From positions 682,001 to 746,000 of the forward strand of contig NZ_JAVHTY010000002.1 of NCBI RefSeq assembly GCF_031085165.1: 64,000 bases of DNA, in the 5' to 3' direction. Position 1 is the stretch's first letter. Each line of letters begins with the position of its first letter. Positions 9,710 to 18,672 of the stretch are shown piece after piece. The notes below the pieces were generated by a model that did not search any database, was not told the DNA's origin, and saw only the letters and a program-made list of their open reading frames with translations. Both the position numbers and the translations under genes were made by a program. This DNA comes from Pseudomonas sp. 102515. Its GTDB lineage: Bacteria > Pseudomonadota > Gammaproteobacteria > Pseudomonadales > Pseudomonadaceae.

Positions 9710-10951
9710 ATGCGCATCCTCAACGCCCGCCTGCGTGACCGCGAAGGCCTCCATGACATCCGCCTGGAAGGCGGACGCATCGCCGCCATCGCCGAGCAGC
9801 TCATGCCTCCCGCGGTGGGGCCGGACGACATCGACGCCGCCGGCAACCTGGTGGTGCCGCCCTTCGTCGAGCCGCACATCCACCTCGACGCCACCCTGAC
9901 CGCCGGCGAGCCGCGCTGGAACATGAGCGGCACCCTGTTCGAAGGCATCGAATGCTGGGGCGAGCGCAAGGCCACCATCACCCAGGAAGACACCAAGACC
10001 CGCGCCACGCGCACCATCCGCGCCCTGGCCGCCCACGGCATCCAGCACGTACGCACCCATGTCGACGTCACCGATCCGTCCCTGGCCGCGCTCAAGGCCA
10101 TGCTGGAGGTGCGCGAGGAAACCCGTCACCTGATCGATCTGCAGATCGTCGCCTTTCCCCAGGAGGGCATCGAGTCCTTCAGGAACGGGCGCGAGCTGAT
10201 GGAGGAGTCGATCCGCCTGGGCGCCGATGTGGTCGGCGGCATCCCGCACTTCGAATACACCCGCGACCAGGGGGTGAGCTCGGTGAAATTCCTCATGGAC
10301 CTGGCCGAGCGCACCGGCTGCCTGGTGGACGTCCATTGCGACGAGACCGACGATCCCCACTCGCGCTTCCTTGAGGTGCTGGCCGAAGAGGCGCGCAGCC
10401 GCGGCATGGGCTCGCGGGTCACCGCCAGCCACACCACCGCCATGGGCTCCTACGACAACGCCTACTGCGCCAAGCTGTTCCGCCTGCTGACCCACGCCGG
10501 CATCAATTTCATCTCCTGCCCGACCGAGAGCATCCACCTGCAAGGCCGCTTCGACAGCTTCCCCAAGCGCCGCGGCGTGACCCGGGTCAACGAGTTGCTG
10601 GAAGCCGGCCTCAACGTCTGCTTCGCCCAGGATTCCATCGTCGATCCCTGGTATCCGCTGGGCAACGGCAACATCCTGCGCGTGCTGGAAGCGGGGCTGC
10701 ACATCTGCCACATGCTCGGCTATCGCAACCTGCAATCGGCGCTGGACCTGGTCACGGTCAACAGCGCCAAGGCGCTGTGCCTGGGCGACCGCTACGGCCT
10801 GGAGGAGGGGCGGCCAGCCAACCTGCTGGTGCTCTCCGCCGACAGCGATTACGAAATGGTCCGCAGCCAGGGCCTGCCGCTGTATTCCATCCGTAACGGC
10901 AAGGTGCTGATGCAGCGCCGCCCGGCCCAGGTGGCGCTGGCGGATCAGTAG
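9710..10951 (+). CDS. codA: cytosine deaminase
   Basis: 413-residue amidohydrolase of the E. coli CodA type. Metal and catalytic residues line up with E. coli numbering at a constant offset of five: His56 and His58 (EPHIHLDA), His209 and Glu212 (DVHCDETDD), His241 (ASHTTAMGS) and Asp308 (FAQDSIVDPW). It converts cytosine to uracil and ammonia in the cytoplasm. ATG at 9710 follows AGGAG overlapping the codB stop; an upstream in-frame start at 9674 lies inside codB. Expected to be nitrogen-regulated with codB. Confidence 0.94.
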   Translation: MRILNARLRDREGLHDIRLEGGRIAAIAEQLMPPAVGPDDIDAAGNLVVPPFVEPHIHLDATLTAGEPRWNMSGTLFEGIECWGERKATITQEDTKTRATRTIRALAAHGIQHVRTHVDVTDPSLAALKAMLEVREETRHLIDLQIVAFPQEGIESFRNGRELMEESIRLGADVVGGIPHFEYTRDQGVSSVKFLMDLAERTGCLVDVHCDETDDPHSRFLEVLAEEARSRGMGSRVTASHTTAMGSYDNAYCAKLFRLLTHAGINFISCPTESIHLQGRFDSFPKRRGVTRVNELLEAGLNVCFAQDSIVDPWYPLGNGNILRVLEAGLHICHMLGYRNLQSALDLVTVNSAKALCLGDRYGLEEGRPANLLVLSADSDYEMVRSQGLPLYSIRNGKVLMQRRPAQVALADQ

Positions 10952-11049
10952 CGGATGGCGGTCAGGGCGGCCGGGCGATGCGGACGGGCGGGTGCCGGTC
11001 GCTTGCGATTTCTCAGGACTGGCAAGGACCTGATGCCCACTCGGACAGG

Positions 11050-11086
11050 GCCCCCTCTTCCTCTGGGAGAGGGCTGGGGGTGAGGG
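11050..11086 (+). repeat. CT/GA-rich hairpin repeat downstream of codA
   Basis: A run starting CCCCCTCTTCCTCTGGGAG and continuing GAGGGCTGGGGGTGAGGG. It is a short palindromic element of a kind widespread between genes in pseudomonads and xanthomonads. It may end codA transcription. The gap 10952-11253 holds only this and repeat copy 3. Confidence 0.6.
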
Positions 11087-11174
11087 CAGGCGCCATGCCG
11101 AAGTCCCAGTGGAAAGGGCTGCGCCGTTTTCCAGGCTACGGCGCCGGATTTACGTAGGCGCGGCCGCGGTTACC

Positions 11175-11243
11175 GTAGGTTGGGTTGAGACGGCGCTATG
11201 GTCGAAGCCCAACGGTGCGGTGTTGGCGCTCAACCCAACCTAC
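11175..11243 (+). repeat. interspersed intergenic repeat, copy 3 (short form)
   Basis: Starts GTAGGTTGGGTTGAGACGGC, continues to TCGAAGCCCAAC and, after an 8-base spacer, ends GTTGGCGCTCAACCCAACC followed by TAC. Compared with copy 1 the right arm lacks the GGCTTCGCT part. The outer ends are complementary, so it can form a hairpin between the converging codA and the acetyltransferase gene. Confidence 0.78.
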
Positions 11244-11253
11244 GCCGAACTGG

Positions 11254-11739
11254 CTACCGCCCGCTTTCCGCGAAATCCCGTAGTGCGGCACCGTCCAGGC
11301 GATAGCGCACCCATTCGCTCTGGGCCTGGGCGCCCAGGCTTTCGTAGAAGTCGATGGCCGGGGTGTTCCAGTCCAGCACGCTCCATTCCAGGCGGCCGCA
11401 GTCATTGGCTACCGCCTCCCGAGCCAGTTCGCGCAGCAGCCCCTTGCCCAGGCCGGTGCCGCGGGCGATCGGGCTCACATAGAGGTCTTCCAGGTAGATG
11501 CCGTTGCGGCCCAGCCAAGTGGAATAGCTGTAGAAATACACGGCATAGCCCACCACCGCGCCTTCGTGCTCCGCAACCAGTGCACGGGTCGGGGTGTCGA
11601 CGGCGAACAGCGTGGCCTCGATCTGCGCCGGACTGGCCAGCACCTCGTGGACGGCCTTTTCGTAGTCGGCCAGCTCGACGATCAGGGCATGGATACGGGC
11701 GGCGTCCTCGCGGCGGGCAGGGCGGATCTGGAGCGTCAT
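11254..11739 (-). CDS. GNAT acetyltransferase, diamine/thialysine acetyltransferase-like
   Basis: 161-residue single-domain GNAT protein. The acetyl-CoA pyrophosphate loop is RGTGLGKGL (about 92-100). The stretch STWLGRNGIYLEDLYV is typical of the spermidine/spermine (SSAT) and thialysine N-epsilon-acetyltransferase group, as is the final NTPAIDFYESLGA. It probably acetylates a small amine; the true substrate cannot be read from sequence. Monocistronic, convergent with codA and transcribed in the same direction as the upstream kinase, 38 bases away. Confidence 0.8.
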   Translation of the reverse strand: MTLQIRPARREDAARIHALIVELADYEKAVHEVLASPAQIEATLFAVDTPTRALVAEHEGAVVGYAVYFYSYSTWLGRNGIYLEDLYVSPIARGTGLGKGLLRELAREAVANDCGRLEWSVLDWNTPAIDFYESLGAQAQSEWVRYRLDGAALRDFAESGR

Positions 11740-11777
11740 GGGGGTTCCTTGGCTAGGTCGCTGGAGCGCCGGCGACC

Positions 11778-13880
11778 TCAGGAGGTGGCCGTCACCCGAT
11801 TGGCGGACCCGGCCAGCATGGCGGCGACCTGCGCGGCCAGCTGGTCCAGGGTGAAGGGCTTGGTCATGAGCTCCATGTTACCACCCAGGAAGGCCGTCCT
11901 ACTGAGCGCGCCCTCGGCGTAGCCGGTGAGGAACAGCACCGGCAGCCGTGGTCTGAGCTGCTGGATCACCTCCGCCAGCTGGCGCCCATTCAGGCCCGGC
12001 AGGCCGACATCGGTTACCAGCAGGTTCAACTCGGGGATCTGCTCCAGCAGGCGCAGCGCGATCTTGCCTTCGGCCGCGCTCCAGACTCGATAGCCCAACG
12101 CTTCCAGCGCCTCCTGGTTGACCAGGCGGACGGCGTCGTCGTCTTCCACCAGCAGGATGGTTTCGCCAGCGCCCTGGGTGAATTCCGCAGGCGTGGATCG
12201 GTTCGGCTCGGCTATCTGCTCCACCGTCGGCAGATAGACGCGAACCCGGGTGCCGCACTCGTCGCTGACGATGGTCAGGCGGCCGTTGCTCTGCCGGGCG
12301 AAGCCATACACCATCGACAGGCCCAGCCCCGTGCCCTGACCTTGCGGCTTGGTGGTGAAGAAGGGTTCGAGCACCTTGCCCAGCAGCCGCTCCGGGATGC
12401 CGGTCCCGGTGTCCCGGACCTCGATGCAGACATAGTCTCCCGGAGCCAGGGCATCGTCCTCGGTCCCCTGTTCGGTAACGGCGACCAGGGACGTCGCCAG
12501 GGTGATGACCCCGCCGTCCGGCATGGCATCGCGGGCGTTGATCACCAGGTTGAGAAGGGCGTTCTCCAGCTGATTGGCGTCGGCCAGGATCCAGGGCAGG
12601 TCATCGGCAAGGACCAGGGTCACCGCGATCTGCTCGCTCACCGTGCGTTGCAGCAGTTCCTGCAGCGCCAGGATCAGTTCGTTGGCGGACATGGGCCGGG
12701 ATTCCAGCGATTGCCGGCGCGAGAAGGCCAGTAATCGCTGGGTGAGCGATGCTGCCCGATGCGCCGACTGCTGCGCCGCATCCATGTAACGCTCCAGGCC
12801 TTCCAGCTGGCGCTTGCCCTTGAGTCTCATCAGATCCAGCGCGCCCAGTACGCCGGTCAGCATGTTGTTGAAGTCATGGGCGATACCGCCCGTGAGCTGG
12901 CCGACCGCTTCCATCTTCAACGACTGGCGGAGCTGCTCTTCGGCGCGACCGCGCTCGGTGGTTTCCCGTTGCAACTCGCTCAAGGTATGGGCGAGGGTGC
13001 GCGTTCGTTCCGCCACCTGGGATTCCAGTTCTTCGTTGAAGCGCCGCAATGCCAGTTCCGCGCGCTTTTCCTCGCTGATGTCGGCAATCATTGTCGTCGC
13101 GCCGATGACCCGCTGAGCCTCGTCGTGCAAGGGCACCGCGCTGACGCGTAGCCAGGACTCCTCGCCCGCGTCGTTGGAGTGATAGAAGTCCTGTCCCTTC
13201 ACCCGCTCGCCCCGCAAGGCCCGCGCCCCCGGGAACTGATCGGGTGGTAGCAATTGACCGGCAGTGTCGAGAGCGGCCCAGCGTAGCGCCTCCTCAGGGT
13301 GTCGCGACGGAATCTGGCGGCCGGACACATGCTGGTCATAGAAGGGGTTGCTGACCAGAGTGCGGCCTTCACCGTCCATGAAGCACACCCCGACTGGCAG
13401 GTTTTCCAGCAGCGTCTGCATGCGCTCGCGCTCCTGGGCGAGTTCGGCGAGGCGATCGCGCATATCGAACTGGCGCAAGCGTGAGCGCCATGCGGCCGCG
13501 ACGCTGCTCAGCAGGGAAGCCCCACTCAGAGGCCGTTCCAGGATGACCAGATTGGTCGCCGCCGCAGGCAACTGACGGCGCAGGAGATCATTGCCCCGTC
13601 CCGAACGCTTGGAATCGGACGCCAGCAGCACCAGCGGAATGTCCGACCAGGTCGGCTGCCGTTCCAGTGCCCCGGCCAGGGATCTCATGTCCTGGCGCAG
13701 AGCCTCTTCGGTGAAGACGATGATCCCGATGTCGTCGCCAAGCGTCGCCGCCACCTCGTCCAGGGTGGACAGATAACGGGTGTGGTAGCCCTGGGTAAAG
13801 AGCCGCTGCAGGCTGGCTGCGTCACCTCTCAAGGGCGCGCAGATGATGAGTTCGCAGGACGGCACTGCGTTCTTTGTCAA
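11778..13880 (-). CDS. hybrid sensor histidine kinase/response regulator partnered with KaiC-like protein
   Basis: 700 residues: an N-terminal receiver-like fold (about 8-130) that lacks a phosphorylatable aspartate (VFTEEALRQDM where D-x-x-M would be), a PAS domain (about 150-275), a coiled linker (275-320), HisKA with AHDFNNMLTGVLGA (His335), HATPase ([21 protein letters not shown]) and a C-terminal receiver (LLVEDDD; phospho-acceptor Asp624 in LLVTDVGLPG; Lys651). The start is TTG at 13880, overlapping the TGA of the KaiC-like gene as TTGA. It has no membrane segment, so it is cytoplasmic. Ligand and output are unknown. Confidence 0.85.
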   Translation of the reverse strand: MTKNAVPSCELIICAPLRGDAASLQRLFTQGYHTRYLSTLDEVAATLGDDIGIIVFTEEALRQDMRSLAGALERQPTWSDIPLVLLASDSKRSGRGNDLLRRQLPAAATNLVILERPLSGASLLSSVAAAWRSRLRQFDMRDRLAELAQERERMQTLLENLPVGVCFMDGEGRTLVSNPFYDQHVSGRQIPSRHPEEALRWAALDTAGQLLPPDQFPGARALRGERVKGQDFYHSNDAGEESWLRVSAVPLHDEAQRVIGATTMIADISEEKRAELALRRFNEELESQVAERTRTLAHTLSELQRETTERGRAEEQLRQSLKMEAVGQLTGGIAHDFNNMLTGVLGALDLMRLKGKRQLEGLERYMDAAQQSAHRAASLTQRLLAFSRRQSLESRPMSANELILALQELLQRTVSEQIAVTLVLADDLPWILADANQLENALLNLVINARDAMPDGGVITLATSLVAVTEQGTEDDALAPGDYVCIEVRDTGTGIPERLLGKVLEPFFTTKPQGQGTGLGLSMVYGFARQSNGRLTIVSDECGTRVRVYLPTVEQIAEPNRSTPAEFTQGAGETILLVEDDDAVRLVNQEALEALGYRVWSAAEGKIALRLLEQIPELNLLVTDVGLPGLNGRQLAEVIQQLRPRLPVLFLTGYAEGALSRTAFLGGNMELMTKPFTLDQLAAQVAAMLAGSANRVTATS

Positions 13881-15370
13881 TCGCGCTCTTCCATCAGGGG
13901 CTGTTTGGCACCGAAATACTCCGGCGTGCCGGTCAGTACGCCGCGGAAGTCCACCAGGGGTTTGCCGACCCGAATGCCCTGGGTGTCGATGCGCAATTCC
14001 CTGATCGCGTCCTCGTGACCGCCCCCGCGGTGCTTGAGGATGGAAATGGCCTTGCGTAGGCGCCCCTGCGCCTCGAAGAAGCGGATCAGCACCACGGTGT
14101 CGGCGATATAGGAGATGTCGAGACTGGAGGTCATCGAGCCGACGAGCCCGTGCTGGGGATTGATGAGAAAGGTCACCACCCCGGACTGGCTCAGGTACGA
14201 GAGCAGTTCGTGCATCTGCAGGATCAGCTGCTGTTCCTGCGGCATGGCAGCCAGGTAACCGTTGAGGCTGTCCAACACCAGCATTCGGCAGCCGTCCTCC
14301 TCGACATCCCGCCGCACGCGCCAGGCGAACTCGCCCGGAGACAGCTCGGCGGGATCGATCTGGTGGACCACCAGCAGCCCCTCCTGGATATAGCGCAGCA
14401 GCGGCATGCCCATGCTGTCCGCGCGCTTGAGCAGGGTGCCGATGCGCTCGTCGAACTCATAGACGGCGCACTTCTCGCCCCGCGCGCAGGCGGCCATCAC
14501 ATACTGCAGGGCCAGGGTTGTCTTGCCGGCACCGGCCGGGCCAGTGATCAGAGTGCTGGTGCCCCGCAGCGGCCCGCCGTGCAGCAGGGCGTCCATATCG
14601 GCGATGTTGCTGGGCACGGGTTCGCCGGCAAAATCCTGGTAGCGCCCTGCCGCGATCATGCGCGGATAGACCTCTAGCCCGCCACGGCGGATGGTGAAGT
14701 CATGATAGCCGGCGACGAAGTCCACGCCGCGCAGCTTCTGGATCTGTAGGCGACGGCGGGCGGCACCGAATTCCAGCGTCAGCCGCTCCAGGGTCAAGAC
14801 GCCGTGGCAGAGGCTGTGCAGGTGATTGTCCCGTTCGCCGCCGCTGGTGGTCAGGTCGTCCACCAGCAGAACGGTGAGGCCACGCCCGGCAAAGAATTGC
14901 TTGAGCGCCAATACCTGGCGCCGATAGCGTAGCGGGTCCTGAGCGAGCAGGCGCATCTCGGACAGGCTGTCGAATACCAGGCGACGAGGCTTGAGCTCAT
15001 CCACGCGAGCCTGGATCAGCCCTATGGTGTCACCCAGCTCGGACTCCCAGGGGTGCAGGATGGTTTGCTCCTGCGCACCGCCCAGTACCGCATCGGCGGC
15101 CGACAGTTCGAAAAGATGCACGCCGTCCAGGCTCCAGCCATGGGACTCGGCCACGCTCTGCAGCTCTTCCCCGGTCTCCGACAGCGTGATGTAGAGCACC
15201 GACTCGCCCTGGCGCACGCCTTCGAAGAGAAACTGCAGGCCCAGCGTGGTCTTGCCCGAGCCCGGAGTGCCCTCGAGCAGATAGAGCCGATCTTTCGGCA
15301 AGCCACCGCGCAGTACCGCGTCCAGGCCGGGATTGCCTGTCGCGATAATTGACGGGCTAGGAAAACTCAT
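13877..15370 (-). CDS. KaiC-like double-domain RecA-type ATPase
   Basis: 497 residues with two tandem KaiC/RadA-type ATPase domains: CI with Walker A GTPGSGKT (34-41) and Walker B LVFDSLSEM, CII with GPAGAGKT (277-284) and MLVLDSLNGY. Acidic residues after beta strand 2 (LSETGEE, YEFDERIG) match the catalytic glutamate region of KaiC. Near the CII end, SLDISYIADT aligns with the clock KaiC phospho-site segment; Ser420 is kept but the neighbouring Thr is Tyr421. No KaiA or KaiB is nearby, so this is a KaiC homologue, not evidence of a clock. It is coupled to the downstream kinase by a 4-base overlap. Start at 15370 chosen by homology to the domain start. Confidence 0.88.
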   Translation of the reverse strand: MSFPSPSIIATGNPGLDAVLRGGLPKDRLYLLEGTPGSGKTTLGLQFLFEGVRQGESVLYITLSETGEELQSVAESHGWSLDGVHLFELSAADAVLGGAQEQTILHPWESELGDTIGLIQARVDELKPRRLVFDSLSEMRLLAQDPLRYRRQVLALKQFFAGRGLTVLLVDDLTTSGGERDNHLHSLCHGVLTLERLTLEFGAARRRLQIQKLRGVDFVAGYHDFTIRRGGLEVYPRMIAAGRYQDFAGEPVPSNIADMDALLHGGPLRGTSTLITGPAGAGKTTLALQYVMAACARGEKCAVYEFDERIGTLLKRADSMGMPLLRYIQEGLLVVHQIDPAELSPGEFAWRVRRDVEEDGCRMLVLDSLNGYLAAMPQEQQLILQMHELLSYLSQSGVVTFLINPQHGLVGSMTSSLDISYIADTVVLIRFFEAQGRLRKAISILKHRGGGHEDAIRELRIDTQGIRVGKPLVDFRGVLTGTPEYFGAKQPLMEERD

Positions 15371-15628
15371 GGGTGACCGGACCTCGCGGCGAAGGGAACG
15401 AAAGAGGACAGCAAGCCCGCCGCGCAGATGGCTTCCCAGCAGACGTTGGGACGACGGTGTAGGCAACTGATGGAAGTGCGCCGGAAGACGGCGGTACAGG
15501 AAGTCGAAGGCACCTGTCGCCCCGACATTATCGTCAGTCTAATCGCGTCGCTTGCCTCGGGCCACTCCGGCGGTAGCGTTCGACGCGCCGCCGGTGCTTC
15601 CCGGTGCTCTAACGGCACATCGTGGTGT

Positions 15629-17242
15629 CTAGGCGATGCCGTTCGGTCCGTCCAGCACCCGGCGTACCTTGCGCGCCAGATCATTGGGGATATAGGGCTT
15701 GGAGATGACCTCGAACTCCGAACCGCCGATGTCGGTGCGCTCCAGGGAGTTCTCGGCGTACCCGGTGGTGAGCAGCACCTTGATCGGAGGATGCAGCCGC
15801 TTCACCTCCCGTGCCAGCATCACCCCGTTCATGCCGCCGGGCATGATCAGATCGGTGAAAAGTAGATCGAACGGCTGCTCGCTCTCGCGCAGTACCCGCA
15901 AGGCTTCACTGGCATTGAAGGCGATCTGCGCGGTGTAGCCGTAGTCCTCCAGCACCAGCTTGGCCAACTCGGCGACGTCTGGACGATCTTCCACCACCAG
16001 GATGCGCTCCGTGCCGCTGCGCCGCTCCGAGCGTTGCTCCGCCTGCTGATGGGTGATGTGGCTGTCGTCCACCGGGAAGTAGAGGCGCAGCGTGGTACCG
16101 ACGTCCTCTTCCGAATAGATGCGCACCGTGCCACCGGACTGCTTGGCGAAGCCATAGACCATCGATAGCCCCAGCCCCGAGCCTTTGCCTTCTTCCTTGG
16201 TGGTGAAGAAGGGGTCCATCACCCGGTCCCGGATACTGGCCGGCATGCCATGACCGTTGTCGGTGATCGCCAGGCTGACATAACGGCCGGGCATCAGCCC
16301 GTCGTACGACATGCTGGCCAACTCGCGTACCTCGACGTTGCGCGTTTCAATGCCCACGCTGGGCTGCGGGCAATCCACCAGGGCGTCCCGGGCGTTGATC
16401 AGGATGTTGAGGAGCGCCACCTCGGCCTGGGTGGGGTCGATCCGGCAATTCCACAGCTCAGGATCCAATTGGGTGCGGATCTCCACATCGCCCAGGGTAC
16501 GCTCGGCCAGCTCATGAGCGCCGCGGACGAGGTTGTTCAGATTGAGCACCCGGCCTTCGAGCTTCTGTTTGCGCGAAAAAGCCAATAGCTGCTGGGTGAG
16601 GGTGCTGGCGCGTTCGGCCGCCGACTTGGCATGGGTCGCGCTGCGCACGATGCGCTCCTGATCGAGGCTGGGCCTCTCCGCGGTGCGGTGGATGATGTCG
16701 ATGTAGCCCATCATCACCTGCAGCAGGTTGTTGAAGTCATGGGCGATGCCGCCGGTGAGCTGACCGAGCGCCTCCATCTTCTGCGCCTGACGCAGGGCAT
16801 CCTCGGCGTCGCGCCGCCGGCTGACATCCAGCTGAGACGCGAAATAGTAGGTCAATTCACCCGCATCGTTGTAGACCGGCGAGACGAACAGCGCGTTCCA
16901 GAAGGTCGAGCCGTCCTTGCGATAGTTGATGATCTCCACCGAGAGCTCGCGCTCCTGCTCCACCGCCTCACGAACCTGGGCGACCACCGAGCGATCCGTC
17001 TCCGGCCCCTGCAGGAAACGGCAGTTGCGCCCCAGCAGCTCATCCACCCGGTAGCCGGTCATGTCGGTAAAGGCATTGTTGGCGAAGAGGATCGGATTGT
17101 CCGGCTGCTTGGGGTCGGTGATCAGCATCGGCATCCGCGTGGTTTCCACGGCGGCGAAGAAGATGTTCTTGCCCTCGTGCGAGACATCGCTCGTCGCGGA
17201 ATTGTCGACCCGCGCCTTGCGGGGTGGGTGCTTCTGGCTCAC
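15629..17242 (-). CDS. LOV-domain blue-light hybrid histidine kinase
   Basis: 537 residues, close in size and order to the P. syringae LOV histidine kinase. The PAS/LOV domain (about 30-140) has [13 protein letters not shown] with the flavin-adduct Cys74 and the signal-relay Gln137 region ([13 protein letters not shown]). It is followed by HisKA ([12 protein letters not shown], His168), HATPase ([21 protein letters not shown]) and a C-terminal receiver (Asp464 in [10 protein letters not shown], Lys515). Start is GTG at 17242 with AAGGA upstream. Predicted soluble photoreceptor; light forms a cysteinyl-FMN bond and alters autophosphorylation. The target pathway is unknown; the divergent response regulator is the nearest candidate partner. 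Confidence 0.92.
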   Translation of the reverse strand: MSQKHPPRKARVDNSATSDVSHEGKNIFFAAVETTRMPMLITDPKQPDNPILFANNAFTDMTGYRVDELLGRNCRFLQGPETDRSVVAQVREAVEQERELSVEIINYRKDGSTFWNALFVSPVYNDAGELTYYFASQLDVSRRRDAEDALRQAQKMEALGQLTGGIAHDFNNLLQVMMGYIDIIHRTAERPSLDQERIVRSATHAKSAAERASTLTQQLLAFSRKQKLEGRVLNLNNLVRGAHELAERTLGDVEIRTQLDPELWNCRIDPTQAEVALLNILINARDALVDCPQPSVGIETRNVEVRELASMSYDGLMPGRYVSLAITDNGHGMPASIRDRVMDPFFTTKEEGKGSGLGLSMVYGFAKQSGGTVRIYSEEDVGTTLRLYFPVDDSHITHQQAEQRSERRSGTERILVVEDRPDVAELAKLVLEDYGYTAQIAFNASEALRVLRESEQPFDLLFTDLIMPGGMNGVMLAREVKRLHPPIKVLLTTGYAENSLERTDIGGSEFEVISKPYIPNDLARKVRRVLDGPNGIA

Positions 17243-17404
17243 GGGGGGAATCCTTGCGCAGGCAAAATGGGCAGCTTGCCCCTCAGACAGCCAAGCGGTG
17301 GAAAAACTTCATTTGTCCCCCGTATGAGGCCGCCTGGCATCGCCTTTTCCGGGGTTGACAGCCAGGGGTGGCGCGGCCTTGACGGCAATTTGCCAGCGTA
17401 CCGC

Positions 17405-17421
17405 TCACCTGCCTCAGGTGA
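17405..17421. promoter_or_regulatory. perfect inverted repeat in the LOV kinase/response-regulator divergent region
   Basis: TCACCTG-CCT-CAGGTGA, a perfect 7+7 palindrome with a 3-base centre, lies 53 bases before the response regulator and about 160 bases before the LOV kinase. Its dyad form suggests an operator for a dimeric regulator. No regulator is identified; a chance palindrome is possible. Confidence 0.35.
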
Positions 17422-17473
17422 CCGTTAGGTAAGTTTCGGGAGAACCTCTTCGACCTCAGCTGTCTGACCTGCC

Positions 17474-17860
17474 ATGAAGCCGAGAAGCCCTGAAATACAA
17501 AGACAAATTCTTGTTCTGGAAGATGATCCGGGGCAGCGCGAACTGCTGATCGAAATCCTCACCGAACAGGGCTTGGACGTCGTGGCGGTGGCTTCCAGCG
17601 ACGAGGCCTTGGCCCACATGGACACCCGCGGCAGCGACACCAAGATGGTCATCGCCGACGTGAACGTGCCGGGCATGCTGGACGGCCTGGCGTTCGCCCA
17701 GTTGGCCGCGGTGAGCTGGCCCACGGTGCCCTTCATCATCATCTCCGGCTACATCGACCAGGATCTCGCCATCCTGCCGCGCCGCGCCGCCTTCCTGCCC
17801 AAGCCCTGGAGCGTGGCCGACCTCAGCCAGTTGGTCGAGAACCTGCTGCCGCGTCGCTAG
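17474..17860 (+). CDS. single-domain response regulator
   Basis: 128 residues, a lone receiver domain: acidic pocket LEDDPGQ near the start, phospho-acceptor Asp in VIADVNVPG (about residue 60), and Lys in FLPKPW. No output domain follows, so it must act by protein contact or as a phosphate shuttle or sink. It is divergent from the LOV hybrid kinase with a shared 231-base control region, making that kinase its likely partner. An in-frame TGA three codons upstream fixes the start at or after ATG 17474; the ribosome site is weak. Confidence 0.85.
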   Translation: MKPRSPEIQRQILVLEDDPGQRELLIEILTEQGLDVVAVASSDEALAHMDTRGSDTKMVIADVNVPGMLDGLAFAQLAAVSWPTVPFIIISGYIDQDLAILPRRAAFLPKPWSVADLSQLVENLLPRR

Positions 17861-18075
17861 CGACCTGTTTCCTGGGGTGGAGGGGCTTGCCGATGCCTGA
17901 CTCCCCAGGTCTTGCCATCCTTTCTTTCGTCCCCCGAATAGACACGCTCGTCGGCCGCGACCGGTCGCGACTGGCCAAATGATATGACGTCCGTCGGCAT
18001 GCCTGGCTTGCAGGGAACCAAATGCGCTGAACGCTATCAATGTGCCATCTATTCCCGACTGGCAAGGAGCGCTTC

Positions 18076-18564
18076 ATGGACGCAGTCATCACCCAGATTT
18101 CTCAGATCACCGATTGGGAATTTCTCATTGCGCTGGAGCGCAGCCTGGAAAGCCGCGGTCGCCTCGAGCAGGCGGCCAGGGAAGCCCTCGACCGCCAGGG
18201 CAATCTGCTCTCGCGCCGCTACCTGCTGCAGAAGGGCAAGCTCGGCAACGGCCCCTTCAGCCCGGTGGAAAACGAGATTCTCGACGTCCTGGCCACGGCC
18301 ACGGCCGCCCTGCGCCGCAGCCGCCGACTGCCCCATAACATCGTCAAGAGCCTGCGCGCCGGAGGCCTGATCGAGGCTGTCGAGCGCAACGTCTGCCACG
18401 CCGGCGCCCTGCAGTGCCGTACCGACTTCGAGGCCGACGGCATTCCCCGCGGTACTCTGGAGCGCATCGTCGATCGCAATCCCCAGGCCTTCGAGCTGGA
18501 AGCCCGCCGCGCCGCCGCTCGCTACATCGCCGACCAGGAACCCGCCTTCCGCGCCGCCGGCTGA
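18076..18564 (+). CDS. conserved-type hypothetical protein
   Basis: 162 residues, start ATG 18076 placed 6 bases after AAGGAG; the in-frame start at 18040 has no such site. The protein is charged, largely helical, has no signal peptide or membrane segment, and contains Cys residues at about 115 and 122 (NVCHAGALQCRTDF). I do not recognise a family. Codon use matches the neighbours, so it is a real gene. A weak extracytoplasmic-stress-type promoter (GAACCA-N16-TCAAT at 18015-18041) lies upstream. Confidence 0.7.
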   Translation: MDAVITQISQITDWEFLIALERSLESRGRLEQAAREALDRQGNLLSRRYLLQKGKLGNGPFSPVENEILDVLATATAALRRSRRLPHNIVKSLRAGGLIEAVERNVCHAGALQCRTDFEADGIPRGTLERIVDRNPQAFELEARRAAARYIADQEPAFRAAG

Positions 18565-18672
18565 GCCTCGGCATGGCCGCCTGCGGGCGGCCATCGCGGT
18601 ACGAGGGCAGGCTGATCGTCGTCCTGGGCCCGTGCTACCGTTTCGAAGCCCCAAGCCGAAACGAGCCCTGCC

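Noticed and set aside
13877-15370. A complete circadian clock (kaiABC)
   Set aside because: Only a KaiC homologue is present; kaiA and kaiB are absent from the window, so clock function is not claimed.
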